Shown: in pieces, positions 1 to 6,361 of the stretch
Position numbering within the stretch: position 1 is the first letter of the stretch
Layout: each line of letters starts with the position of its first letter
Assembly: GCA_025357995.1 (NCBI GenBank)
Contig: JANYLF010000229.1
Location: 1 to 6,361 of the forward strand
Length of the DNA: 6,361 nucleotides
DNA from: Acidimicrobiia bacterium
GTDB taxonomy: Bacteria > Actinomycetota > Acidimicrobiia > IMCC26256 > JAENVU01
Direction of reading: 5' to 3'
Translations under genes and position numbers: made by a program
The notes under the pieces: generated by a model
Seen by the model: only the letters and a program-made list of their open reading frames with translations
The model's database searches: none
What the model was told of the DNA's origin: nothing

Positions 1-228
1 GAGCAACATGATCACGAAGATGAAGAGGACCACGATCGCGCCCGCGTAGACGATCACCTGCACTGCCGCGAGCAGCGGTGCGTCTTGGATGACGAACAGC
101 ACCGCGATCGAGATGAGCACGGTCACGAGACACAGCGCGGAATGCACCGGGTTGCGCATGAGCACCACGCCCAGAGCAGCCGCGAGCGCCAACCCCGCGA
201 AGATGACGAACAGCACCGCCTCAGGCAT
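1..228 (-). CDS. nuoJ: NADH-quinone oxidoreductase subunit J, 5' part only
   Basis: This is the first 76 residues of NuoJ (ND6 family), a small multi-pass membrane subunit of complex I next to NuoH. The gene runs off the left edge with no stop. It begins MPEAVLFVIFAGLALAAALG, a first membrane helix, followed by LMRNPVHSALCLVTVLISIAV, the conserved short loop (RNPVHSAL) and second helix. Then comes AVQVIVYAGAIVVLFIFVIM, the family signature with the YAGAIVVLF segment that forms the pi-bulge-containing helix TM3. The ATG at 228 overlaps the nuoI TGA (8 shared bases, 221-228), and GAAGG stands 9 bases upstream. This gene is easily missed because it is cut at the edge, but the signature is clear. 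Confidence 0.95.
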   Translation of the reverse strand, partial: MPEAVLFVIFAGLALAAALGVVLMRNPVHSALCLVTVLISIAVLFVIQDAPLLAAVQVIVYAGAIVVLFIFVIMLL

Positions 229-826
229 CCGGACTCGCCTTCGGTCCTTGTGCAGGTTCTGCGGGGCGTTCGCCGAAGCCGAGCTCGTTGCTCCACGCGA
301 TGCGGCCCTCGAACTCGGCGTCGCCGCTCGGCGACGTCGCGCGCATCCACGCGCTGGTGTGGTCGTCTTCGTCGCCCATCCAGAGTTCCCATGGCTGGCG
401 TCGGGCGCGACCGTCGTCGTCCACGAGCAACTCGGCCTTCGTGTAGATCGCGTCTTCACGATTCGTGAACGAGAACTCGAAGAGCTTCGTCTCGGTGATC
501 GCCTCGGTCGGACACGCCTCCACGCACAGGTCGCAGTGGATGCAGCGGAGGTAGTTGATCTCGTAGACGAAGCCGTAGCGCTCACCCGGTGAGACGGGCG
601 CGTCGGGCGGGTTGTCGGCGCCGCGCACGTAGATGCACTTCGCGGGACACACCCCTGCGCAGAGTTCGCAGCCGATGCATTTCTCCATCCCGTCCTCGTA
701 CCGGTTGAGCACGTGACGGCCGTGGAAACGCTCCGGCTTCGGCCGCTTCGCGTCGGGATATTCGGTCGTCAGACGCGGGCGGAACATCTGTCGCCACGTG
801 ACCCCAAACCCTTTGGCCATACCCAT
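221..826 (-). CDS. nuoI: NADH-quinone oxidoreductase subunit I (two 4Fe-4S ferredoxin-type subunit)
   Basis: NuoI carries clusters N6a and N6b, which pass electrons from NuoG towards the last cluster before quinone, next to NuoH. Numbering from the ATG at 826 (201 residues), it has two CxxCxxCxxxCP motifs: CIGCELCAGVCP (Cys50, 53, 56, 60) and CIHCDLCVEACP (Cys95, 98, 101, 105). The FHGRHVLNRY and SPGERYGFVYEINYLRC segments typical of NuoI lie around them. An extra Cys64 follows the first motif. After the second ferredoxin motif there is a tail of roughly 90 residues, longer than in compact NuoI proteins, rich in charged residues and ending in a Pro/Ala stretch. The start is uncertain: ATG codons at 826 and 820 both fit, and 820 (MAKGFGVTW) resembles many family starts. 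An upstream in-frame ATG at 889 would add 21 Arg/Ala-rich residues but lacks a ribosome binding site. The frame remains open into nuoH only by overlap. Confidence 0.95.
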   Translation of the reverse strand: MGMAKGFGVTWRQMFRPRLTTEYPDAKRPKPERFHGRHVLNRYEDGMEKCIGCELCAGVCPAKCIYVRGADNPPDAPVSPGERYGFVYEINYLRCIHCDLCVEACPTEAITETKLFEFSFTNREDAIYTKAELLVDDDGRARRQPWELWMGDEDDHTSAWMRATSPSGDAEFEGRIAWSNELGFGERPAEPAQGPKASPDA

Positions 827-828
827 CA

Positions 829-839
829 GATCACCCGCT
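829..839 (-). promoter_or_regulatory. Ribosome binding site of nuoI
   Basis: The minus strand reads AGCGGGTGATC here, which matches the extended anti-Shine-Dalgarno complement AGGAGGTGATC at 9 of 11 positions. Aligned that way, the purine core ends 7 bases before the ATG at 826 and 13 before the ATG at 820, so it favours 826. No similar site precedes the ATG at 889. Confidence 0.6.
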
Positions 840-842
840 CTT

Positions 843-855
843 GCGACTTCGTCGC
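843..855. other. Small inverted repeat just before the nuoI ribosome binding site
   Basis: On the minus strand GCGAC and GTCGC flank a GAA triloop, forming a perfect 5-bp hairpin. It directly abuts the inverted repeat at 856-870 and ends only a few bases before the nuoI ribosome binding site, so the two stems could stack and influence nuoI translation or mRNA processing. That role is inference; chance is a real alternative. Confidence 0.35.
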
Positions 856-870
856 GGGCCGCTCGGGCCC
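856..870. other. Small inverted repeat in the nuoH-nuoI gap (upstream arm pair)
   Basis: GGGCC and GGCCC flank a 5-base loop, giving a possible all-GC hairpin of 5 base pairs in the nuo transcript between nuoH and nuoI. It has no run of T after it, so it does not look like an intrinsic terminator. In GC-rich DNA a stem this short can occur by chance. Confidence 0.3.
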
Positions 871-917
871 CGGTTCGCTTCGCAGGCATACAGAACGTGC
901 AGCAAGGGCGCTCACCT

Positions 918-2123
918 TCAGGCCACCTCGCTGACGGCTTCGTCGGCCTTGGGCATGCAGAGGCGCAGCAGACCGAGGACGAGGATCGCGCCGCCGAACG
1001 CGGCCGGGACGGCAATCCATCGCTCCCAACCCTGATCGCGCGCGACGACCACCACGGCCGTCACCATCACCGCAAGGAACGCCAGCTCGATGAGCCACTT
1101 CCAGCCGAGGTCCATGAGCTGGTCGTACCGCAAGCGGGGCAGCGACGCGCGGATCCACACCGTGCCGAAGAGCAACACCATGAGCTTGGAAAAGAACCAG
1201 AAGATCGGCATCAACCAGACGTTGACGACGCCGGTCTTGGGCAGGAATCCGAGTGCCGGTCCGGAGGGGCCACCGAGAAAGAGTGTGACCGCGATCGCCG
1301 ACATCGTGATCACGTTCATGAACCCGGCGAGGAAGAAGATGGCGAAGCGGATGCCGGTGTATTCGGTGTGGAATCCGCCGACGAGCTCCTGCTCGGCTTC
1401 CACCAAGTCGAACGGTGGGTGATCGGTCTCCGCGATTGCCGCGATCACGAAGATCACAAACGACACGATCGCGATGCTCCAGTACCAATCGGTCACGAAC
1501 GAGTGCCAACTGGTCCAGGCCTGCGCGTTCGCGATGCCGCGGGTGCTGAGCGTGCCCGCGTGCAACAGCACCGCGACCACCGACAGGCCGAACGCGGCTT
1601 CGTAGGAGAGAAGTTGCGCGGACGCCCGCACGGAGCCGAGCAGCGGATACTTGGAGCCGCTCGCCCACCCGGCGAGCATCACGCCGTAGAGCCCGATGCC
1701 CGACATCATCAAGAGGAACAACACGCCGATCGGCGGGTCGGCGAGTTGCAAGTACGTCTGGTGGCCCAGGATCGACACCTTGCCGCCGATGGGGACGATC
1801 GAGAACGCGAGGAACGCGGGCACCACCGAGAGGTACGGCGCAAGGCGGAAGACCGTGCGATCGGCGGTGTCCGGGATCGACTGTTCCTTGAAGAAGAACT
1901 TGATGCCGTCGGCGAGCGTCTGGAGAATGCCCCATGGTCCGGCATTGTTGGGGCCGATCCGGTTCTGCATGTCGGCGATCACCTTGCGCATGAACCAGAT
2001 GTAGAACATCACGAGCACGAGCAGAAGTGCGAACACCACCACGGTCTTCGCGATCACGATCAACACGACCTCGAAGTCGATGCCGTGGCTCAGCAGCGGA
2101 TCACCCGCCAGGATCGCGCTCAT
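918..2123 (-). CDS. nuoH: NADH-quinone oxidoreductase subunit H (membrane subunit at the quinone site)
   Basis: NuoH (ND1 family) is the membrane subunit that joins the peripheral and membrane arms and forms much of the quinone channel and the first proton path. The 401-residue product is strongly hydrophobic, with about eight or nine apparent membrane segments (roughly 18-45, 95-112, 132-152, 168-190, 214-232, 256-283, 301-322, 343-362, 370-388). Family signatures are RIGPNNAGPWGILQTLADG (55-73), GWASGSKYPLLGSVRASAQ (152-170) with the following YEAAF, the charged quinone-site loop AETDHPPFDLVEAEQELVGG (231-250) followed by FHTEYTG, and WIRASLPRLRYDQLM (323-337). The loop reads AETDHPPFDL where many relatives have AETNRAPFDL, a modest variation that keeps the acidic residues. 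The ATG overlaps the nuoG stop in ATGA, with GGAG 8 bases upstream. The stop is followed by the only sizeable gap in the operon. Confidence 0.98.
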   Translation of the reverse strand: MSAILAGDPLLSHGIDFEVVLIVIAKTVVVFALLLVLVMFYIWFMRKVIADMQNRIGPNNAGPWGILQTLADGIKFFFKEQSIPDTADRTVFRLAPYLSVVPAFLAFSIVPIGGKVSILGHQTYLQLADPPIGVLFLLMMSGIGLYGVMLAGWASGSKYPLLGSVRASAQLLSYEAAFGLSVVAVLLHAGTLSTRGIANAQAWTSWHSFVTDWYWSIAIVSFVIFVIAAIAETDHPPFDLVEAEQELVGGFHTEYTGIRFAIFFLAGFMNVITMSAIAVTLFLGGPSGPALGFLPKTGVVNVWLMPIFWFFSKLMVLLFGTVWIRASLPRLRYDQLMDLGWKWLIELAFLAVMVTAVVVVARDQGWERWIAVPAAFGGAILVLGLLRLCMPKADEAVSEVA

Positions 2124-4798
2124 CGAATGGACTCCACGCGGAGGTCAGTCACGGCGCTGGTTGCATCCACGAGAGTGCCGACGGATGCCCCGGGCAGATT
2201 CCAGGTGAGGAGCGCCGTGCCGAGCGGCACGGTGGCATCCGCGCGTACGGGTACGTCGAGCTGGCCGCGGGCGGACGTGACGCGCACCGCCACACCGTCG
2301 TCGACACCGATGCGGTCGCGATCTTGCGGGTTCACGTGGAGTTCGGCCGGACGGATCAACGCACCGAACGACGGCGTCGCCGCGGCGGTCACACCACCGT
2401 CGTAGAGGACCCGGCTGCTCACGAGGCGCAGAGCGTACGCGTCGCGACCCGGCCGGGTCGTGGCCGGCGTCGCCCCACTCCATTGGTGCAGTGCGGGAAC
2501 CTCGCGCTCGACCACAACGACGGTCTCGACCAGCGTCACTTCGACGGTTTCATCAGCCGTGTCGATGGCGACCTCGACCTCGACCTCGACCTCGACCTCG
2601 GCGGCGATCACAGCTCCGTCGACGTGGCCGGGGAGGATCGGTTCCCACGAACCGGCCGTCACGGGGATCGACAACGGACCGAGCACCAACGTGTCGGCGT
2701 GATCGGCGAGCGGCAGCACCGCGCCGTCGCGGGCGCGGCGCAAGAGTGCGCTGTCGGCGCCGGCGAACGCGGGCGCGCCGCGCGCGATCTCGTCGGTCAC
2801 TTCCTCGGCGGTCGCGAGGTCGAAGTCTTCGCGCAGGCGGAGCGCGAGCTCGGCGGCGATGCGCCAGTCCGGCATCGCGGTGCCGTCGGGCGAGACCTTG
2901 CGCGCCACGCGCTGCACGCGGCCTTCGAGGTTGGTCACCGTGCCGTCTTGTTCGCCCCAGGTGGTCACCGGGAGGAACACGTCGGCGCCGCGGTTGCTGT
3001 CGGTGATGGTGGTATCGACCGCGATCACAAACTCTGCGCCCGCGATGCCCTCGGCCGCGAGCGACGCGTCGGGACAATCGGCGATGGGATCCGCACCGAG
3101 GAGCACCAACGCACTGATGCGACTCTTCGCCGCGGCGGCCAGGATGCCGAGCGCGTCGAGCCCGCGCTCATCGGGCACAGCGCCCCAGGTCTCTTCGAAC
3201 CACTCGCGGCCCGCCTCCAACGAGACGCGACCGGGCAGGAAGCCGGGCGCGAGACCGAGGTCGAGCGCGCCGCGCACGTTGGCACGGCGCAACGCGACGA
3301 GGAAGCGGGAGTCCTCGAGCGCGGCAAGTGGTGCGAGCGCCGCGACGGTCGCGTCGGCGTGCTCGGCCAAGTTGCCGCGGCCCACGATGACCACGACGTT
3401 GCCCGCGCGTCCCGCCAGTGCGGCGGCCGCGGTATCCGCGGCGGCATCGCCCGACGCGGCGCCGCCCAGCGCGGCGGCGAACGACGCGACCACGTCGGCC
3501 TGCTCGCCCGGCGCGTAGCGCAGCGACGCGGCGGCGTACGGGGCGAGACCCGTGGCCGTCGGTGAGATCTCGATGAGTGGCACACCGAGCTCGACCGCGG
3601 CGCGGCGCGCGCGCAGGTACAGGACCGGCAGTTCTTCTTTCACGTCGACGCCGAGCACCACGATTCCGCGGGCCGTGTCGAGATCGGCGATCGTCGCGTG
3701 GGCCAAGCCGAGCACGACGTCGGCCGGGAGACCGTCGCCGAGTTGCGCGTCGACGTTGTCGGTGCGCAGCACACCCTTGGCGAACCGCGCCCACACGTAG
3801 GCGTCTTCGTTGGTGCCGCGCGCGCCGCCGAGTACCGCGATGCCCGACGCGCCGCCCGCCGCGAGCGCGTTGCGCAGACCCTCGGCCGCGGCATCGAGCG
3901 CCTCGGGCCAGGTGCACGCCACCAACGCGCCATCGCGGCGCACCATCGGATGGCGCACGCGGGTGTCGGCATGGATCGCGTCGTAGCCGTAGCGGCCCTT
4001 GTCGCACAGCCAGCCTTGGTTGACGGGCTCACTGTCGACGCCGAGCAGGCGCACCAACCGGTTCGAGCTCGATTCCAACGCGCCGCGGCAATGGACCGCG
4101 CAGGTGGTGCAACTCGTCTCGACCGCGCTGAGGTCCCACGGCCGCGCCTTGAAGCGGTACGGCTTCGCGGTGAGCGCGCCGACCGGACAGATCTGCACGG
4201 TGTTGCCGGAGAAGTAGGACGCGAACGGTTCGTCGGGGAACGTCGCGATCTCGGTGTGGCCGCCGCGCTCGTTGAACGTGATGAGCGGGTCGCCCGCGAT
4301 CTCGTCGGCGAAACGCGTGCAACGCGCGCATTGGATGCAGCGCTCGCGGTCGAGCAGGACGAGATCGGAGATCGCGATCGGCTTTTCCCAGTGGCGCTTC
4401 TCTTCGGTGAAACGCGACTCGCCGGGACCGAACGCGAGCGTGGTGTCTTGCAACGGACACTCGCCGCCGCGGTCGCACACCGGGCAGTCGAGCGGGTGGT
4501 TCACCAACAACAGTTCGAGAACGCCGTCCTGAATGTTCTTCACGTCGTCGGACAACGTGTTGACGACCATGCCCTCGGCCACGGGCGTGGTGCACGCGGG
4601 CGGGAAGCCGCGCACGCCTTCGATCTGCACGAGACACATGCGACACATGCCCACGGGCTTCATGCGCTCGTGCCAACAGAAGCGCGGGATGTAGGTGCCG
4701 TGTTCCTGCGCGGCCTTGATGAGCACCTCGCCCTTCGCGACCTGCACGGTCTTGCCGTCGACGGTGATCGAGACGAGTTCGGTCACGAGGCCGGTCAT
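2120..4798 (-). CDS. nuoG: NADH-quinone oxidoreductase subunit G (75 kDa Fe-S subunit, molybdopterin oxidoreductase fold)
   Basis: NuoG is the largest peripheral-arm subunit and carries electrons from NuoF/NuoE towards NuoI. The 892-residue product falls within the bacterial NuoG size range. The N-terminal ferredoxin-like domain has the 2Fe-2S ligands Cys41, Cys52, Cys55 and Cys69. HPLDCPVCDRGGEC supplies His101, Cys105, Cys108 and Cys114 for the His-ligated 4Fe-4S cluster. CIQCARC (154, 157, 160) and Cys204 in ICPVGALT bind the next one. Cys230, 233, 237 and 265 form a CxxCxxxCx27C motif for the off-pathway N7 cluster. A molybdopterin-oxidoreductase-like domain follows (about 225-690, with DVFLPVTTWGEQDGT), then a linker with a Glu-Val repeat (734-743) and a dinucleotide-binding-like C-terminal domain (about 785-890). 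The fold is expected to be catalytically inactive, as in other NuoG. The ATG at 4798 is chosen because it overlaps the nuoF stop in ATGA and begins the conserved domain; the frame stays open upstream inside nuoF only as a shadow. Confidence 0.97.
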   Translation of the reverse strand: MTGLVTELVSITVDGKTVQVAKGEVLIKAAQEHGTYIPRFCWHERMKPVGMCRMCLVQIEGVRGFPPACTTPVAEGMVVNTLSDDVKNIQDGVLELLLVNHPLDCPVCDRGGECPLQDTTLAFGPGESRFTEEKRHWEKPIAISDLVLLDRERCIQCARCTRFADEIAGDPLITFNERGGHTEIATFPDEPFASYFSGNTVQICPVGALTAKPYRFKARPWDLSAVETSCTTCAVHCRGALESSSNRLVRLLGVDSEPVNQGWLCDKGRYGYDAIHADTRVRHPMVRRDGALVACTWPEALDAAAEGLRNALAAGGASGIAVLGGARGTNEDAYVWARFAKGVLRTDNVDAQLGDGLPADVVLGLAHATIADLDTARGIVVLGVDVKEELPVLYLRARRAAVELGVPLIEISPTATGLAPYAAASLRYAPGEQADVVASFAAALGGAASGDAAADTAAAALAGRAGNVVVIVGRGNLAEHADATVAALAPLAALEDSRFLVALRRANVRGALDLGLAPGFLPGRVSLEAGREWFEETWGAVPDERGLDALGILAAAAKSRISALVLLGADPIADCPDASLAAEGIAGAEFVIAVDTTITDSNRGADVFLPVTTWGEQDGTVTNLEGRVQRVARKVSPDGTAMPDWRIAAELALRLREDFDLATAEEVTDEIARGAPAFAGADSALLRRARDGAVLPLADHADTLVLGPLSIPVTAGSWEPILPGHVDGAVIAAEVEVEVEVEVAIDTADETVEVTLVETVVVVEREVPALHQWSGATPATTRPGRDAYALRLVSSRVLYDGGVTAAATPSFGALIRPAELHVNPQDRDRIGVDDGVAVRVTSARGQLDVPVRADATVPLGTALLTWNLPGASVGTLVDATSAVTDLRVESIR
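2132..2135 (-). promoter_or_regulatory. Ribosome binding site of nuoH
   Basis: Minus-strand GGAG lies 8 bases before the nuoH ATG, inside the last codons of nuoG. Together with the ATGA overlap it fixes the nuoH start and suggests coupled translation. Confidence 0.65.
2570..2599. repeat. Five tandem copies of hexanucleotide GACCTC inside nuoG
   Basis: Five perfect head-to-tail copies of GACCTC (plus-strand sense) run here without interruption. Read on the minus strand in the nuoG frame each copy is a GAG-GTC pair, giving five Glu-Val dipeptides at residues 734-743. The tract lies in the linker between the molybdopterin-like domain and the C-terminal domain of NuoG. A change in copy number would stay in frame, adding or removing two residues per unit. 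Confidence 0.95.
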
Positions 4799-6129
4799 GA
4801 CGCGGTCACCGGGATCGACGCGTGGCCGTTGGTGCACATGGCCTCGACTTCTTCCTTGAAGTACTTGTGCAAGCTCGCCACACCGGAAACTGCCGACGGT
4901 CCGAGCGGGCAGATCGTGGTCTGCACGAACGGCGCGTTCATCACGCCGGGCGAGATCGAGTCGCCCACGGAAAAGAGGAGGTCGAGATCGTTGGGCCGGC
5001 CGTCGCCGTGCGAGATGCGGTAGAGGACCTTCTCGATCCAGCCCGCGCCTTCGCGGCACGGTGTGCACTTGCCGCAACTCTCATGCGCGAAGAACTTGGC
5101 GAGCCGCCATGCGACGAGCGCGGGATTCGTGGTGTCGTCGTAGACCATCACCGCGCCGGAGCCGAGCATCACACCGAAGGTCTGCTGCACGTAGTCCATG
5201 TCGAGCGGTGCGTCGAGGTGTTCGTCCGAGCCGGTGAGCCACTGGCTCGACGCACCGCCGGGAATGAAGAACTTCACCGGCCGGTCGCCGCGCATGCCGC
5301 CCGCGAGTTCGGGCGAGTAGATGAGGTCGCGGAACGTGATTCCGAGCTCCACCTCGTAATTGCCCGGACGGTTCACGTGGCCCGAGACGGAGAAGAGGCG
5401 CGTACCGGTCGACTTGTTGACGCCGAGCTCCGCGTACTTCGCGCCACCCATGGTGATGATGTGGGGCAGCGTGGAGAGCGTCTCCACGTTGTTGATCACC
5501 GTCGGCTTCGCGTACAGACCTTCGATCGCGGGGAACGGCGGGCGGATGCGCGGCATACCGCGTTCGCCTTCGAGACTTTCGAGCAGCGCCGTCTCTTCAC
5601 CGCAGATGTACGCGCCCGCACCGCGGTGCACCACGATCTCGAGGTCGAAACCGGAGTCCTGGATGTTGGTGCCGAGGAAGCCCTTGGCGTGCGCGTCCTT
5701 GATGGCTTGCATCAGCCGCTCGTACCCGAGGGCGAACTCGCCACGGAGGTACACGAACGCCTGATGACACCCGATGGAGTAGGCCGCGATCGCGATGCCC
5801 TCCACGAGTTGGTGCGGATCGCGCTCCACGAGCATGCGGTCCTTGAAGGTCGACGGCTCGCCTTCGTCGCCGTTCACCACGAGGTAGCGCGGGAAGGAAT
5901 CGGGTGGGAGGAACGACCACTTGGTCGCGGCCGGGAAGCCCGCGCCGCCACGGCCGCGCAGGCCCGACGCCGCGACCTGCTCCTTGCCGATGTCCTCGGC
6001 GTTCATCGTGAGGGCTTGGCGAAACGCATTGTACGCGCCCGACGCGAGCGCGCCGTCGATCGTCCACGAGTCTTCCGGGCGCGCGTTGAGGCGCGCGGTG
6101 ATGAGTCGCGTCTCTACGGCGTCGCTCAC
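4795..6129 (-). CDS. nuoF: NADH-quinone oxidoreductase subunit F (51 kDa, NADH/FMN-binding)
   Basis: NuoF oxidises NADH, passes hydride to FMN and sends electrons into the Fe-S chain of complex I on the cytoplasmic peripheral arm. The 444-residue product has the usual family length. Visible motifs, in order, are the glycine-rich GLRGRGGAGFP (residues 57-67, FMN/NADH site), NGDEGEPSTFKDR (86-98), GAGAYICGEETAL (170-182), the soluble-ligand-binding region near residues 240-290, and the N3-type 4Fe-4S motif SCGKCTPCREG (Cys352, 355, 358) with the fourth ligand Cys407 in TICPLG. The start is GTG at 6129, overlapping the nuoE stop in GTGA and preceded by GGGGAG at 9 bases. An in-frame ATG does not occur until residue 42, which would remove conserved sequence. 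The only oddity is CPLGP after the fourth cysteine, where many relatives have CALGD; the ligand itself is kept. The stop overlaps the nuoG start. Confidence 0.98.
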   Translation of the reverse strand: MSDAVETRLITARLNARPEDSWTIDGALASGAYNAFRQALTMNAEDIGKEQVAASGLRGRGGAGFPAATKWSFLPPDSFPRYLVVNGDEGEPSTFKDRMLVERDPHQLVEGIAIAAYSIGCHQAFVYLRGEFALGYERLMQAIKDAHAKGFLGTNIQDSGFDLEIVVHRGAGAYICGEETALLESLEGERGMPRIRPPFPAIEGLYAKPTVINNVETLSTLPHIITMGGAKYAELGVNKSTGTRLFSVSGHVNRPGNYEVELGITFRDLIYSPELAGGMRGDRPVKFFIPGGASSQWLTGSDEHLDAPLDMDYVQQTFGVMLGSGAVMVYDDTTNPALVAWRLAKFFAHESCGKCTPCREGAGWIEKVLYRISHGDGRPNDLDLLFSVGDSISPGVMNAPFVQTTICPLGPSAVSGVASLHKYFKEEVEAMCTNGHASIPVTAS

Positions 6130-6361
6130 GAAACCCGGCTCCCCGAGATCGTGCGCGCCGCGAGTGAGCCAGACTTGTAGTCGTCGACGATCGCCGCCGC
6201 GAGCTCCGGGTTGAGATGCTCGTGGAACTCGTAGTTCACCTGCATCGAGGGTGCGTTACCGCACGCGGCGAGGCACTCCACTTCTTCGACGGTCACGTCG
6301 GCATCGGTGGCGTAGCGCGCCTCGAGGTGTTCGAGAATCTCCGGTCCGCCGAGCACGAGAC
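6126..6361 (-). CDS. nuoE: NADH-quinone oxidoreductase subunit E (24 kDa 2Fe-2S subunit), 3' part only
   Basis: This is the C-terminal 77 residues of the thioredoxin-fold 2Fe-2S (cluster N1a) subunit of complex I, which sits next to NuoF in the NADH-oxidising module. The N-terminus lies beyond the right edge of the window. The visible part contains EVECLAACGNAPSMQV, which carries the last two of the four cluster cysteines (CLAAC spacing) and the conserved NAP turn, followed by the NYEFHEHLNPE segment usual for the family. Just before it, LVLGGPEILEHLE matches the region that follows the second cluster cysteine. The codon broken by the window edge ends in GT, so it could be that cysteine (TGT). 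A GTG at 6356 is an internal valine, not a start. The TGA stop overlaps the GTG start of nuoF, as expected for a coupled nuoEF pair. The family assignment is secure; the length of the whole protein cannot be judged. Confidence 0.95.
   Translation of the reverse strand, partial: LVLGGPEILEHLEARYATDADVTVEEVECLAACGNAPSMQVNYEFHEHLNPELAAAIVDDYKSGSLAARTISGSRVS
6139..6144 (-). promoter_or_regulatory. Ribosome binding site of nuoF
   Basis: On the minus strand GGGGAG lies inside the end of nuoE, 9 bases before the GTG at 6129. It supports the GTG as the true nuoF start, which also gives the GTGA stop-start overlap with nuoE. Confidence 0.7.

Noticed and set aside
843..870. Intrinsic transcription terminator between nuoH and nuoI
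   Set aside because: The stems are only 5 bp each and there is no T-run on the minus strand after them; termination here would also split an operon whose products act together.
827..1015. Upstream extension of nuoI to 1015
   Set aside because: Most of it overlaps the well-supported C-terminus of nuoH in another frame and has a Ser/Arg/Cys-rich shadow composition; NuoI family proteins do not need it.
798..2405. Plus-strand open frame of 535 codons opposite nuoH and nuoI
   Set aside because: It is rich in His, Arg, Asp and Glu with no recognisable domain and lies antisense to clear nuoH and nuoI genes. GC-rich codon use on the minus strand removes stops from this frame.
2027..3565. Plus-strand open frame of 512 codons opposite nuoG
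   Set aside because: Low-complexity Arg/Gly/Asp composition, no family motif, fully antisense to nuoG; explained by third-position GC bias.
3698..5023. Plus-strand open frame of 441 codons opposite nuoG and nuoF
   Set aside because: It spans the nuoF-nuoG junction on the opposite strand, has no recognisable domain, and its composition is that of a reverse-frame shadow.
4799..5077. Upstream extension of nuoG by 93 codons
   Set aside because: The extension is Arg/Pro-rich, lies wholly inside nuoF, and does not resemble NuoG. The ATG at 4798 in the ATGA overlap begins the conserved ferredoxin-like domain.
4822..6180. Plus-strand open frame of 452 codons opposite nuoF
   Set aside because: Almost entirely antisense to nuoF, whose motifs are complete; Arg/Val/Glu/His-rich without a family signature.

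Overview
This window is a contiguous piece of a nuo operon, encoding the proton-pumping NADH:quinone oxidoreductase (respiratory complex I, NDH-1). All genes lie on the minus strand, so transcription runs from high to low coordinates: nuoE (3' end only), nuoF, nuoG, nuoH, nuoI, nuoJ (5' end only). The order E-F-G-H-I-J is the standard bacterial one. Both window edges cut through genes, so the operon continues on each side.

Layout: nuoE ends at 6126, and its TGA overlaps the GTG start of nuoF. The nuoF TGA overlaps the ATG of nuoG, and the nuoG TGA overlaps the ATG of nuoH (4-base overlaps, translational coupling). nuoH is followed by the only real gap, about 91 bases, which holds two small adjacent inverted repeats and the ribosome binding site of nuoI. 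nuoI and nuoJ overlap by 8 bases. There is no gene-free stretch over 300 bases, and I see no RNA gene, mobile element, CRISPR array, promoter or terminator.

How the products work together: NuoF takes electrons from NADH through FMN and a 4Fe-4S cluster. NuoE and NuoG carry further Fe-S clusters along the peripheral arm. NuoI passes electrons through two 4Fe-4S clusters towards quinone, at the junction with membrane subunit NuoH. NuoJ is a small membrane-arm subunit. All cluster-ligating cysteines expected in the visible parts of NuoE, F, G and I are present, including the four-cysteine off-pathway N7 motif in NuoG, so the module looks functional.

Organism: the DNA is clearly GC-rich with strong G/C preference at third codon positions, which creates long false ORFs on the opposite strand. 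Protein wording such as CIHCDLCVEACP in NuoI and the C-terminal domain of NuoG suggest a high-GC actinobacterium, perhaps in or near Acidimicrobiia. That placement is a judgement from memory, not a search result.

No undescribed system was found. The most unusual points are a five-copy GACCTC hexanucleotide repeat inside nuoG that encodes a Glu-Val tract, and the structured nuoH-nuoI gap with an ambiguous nuoI start.
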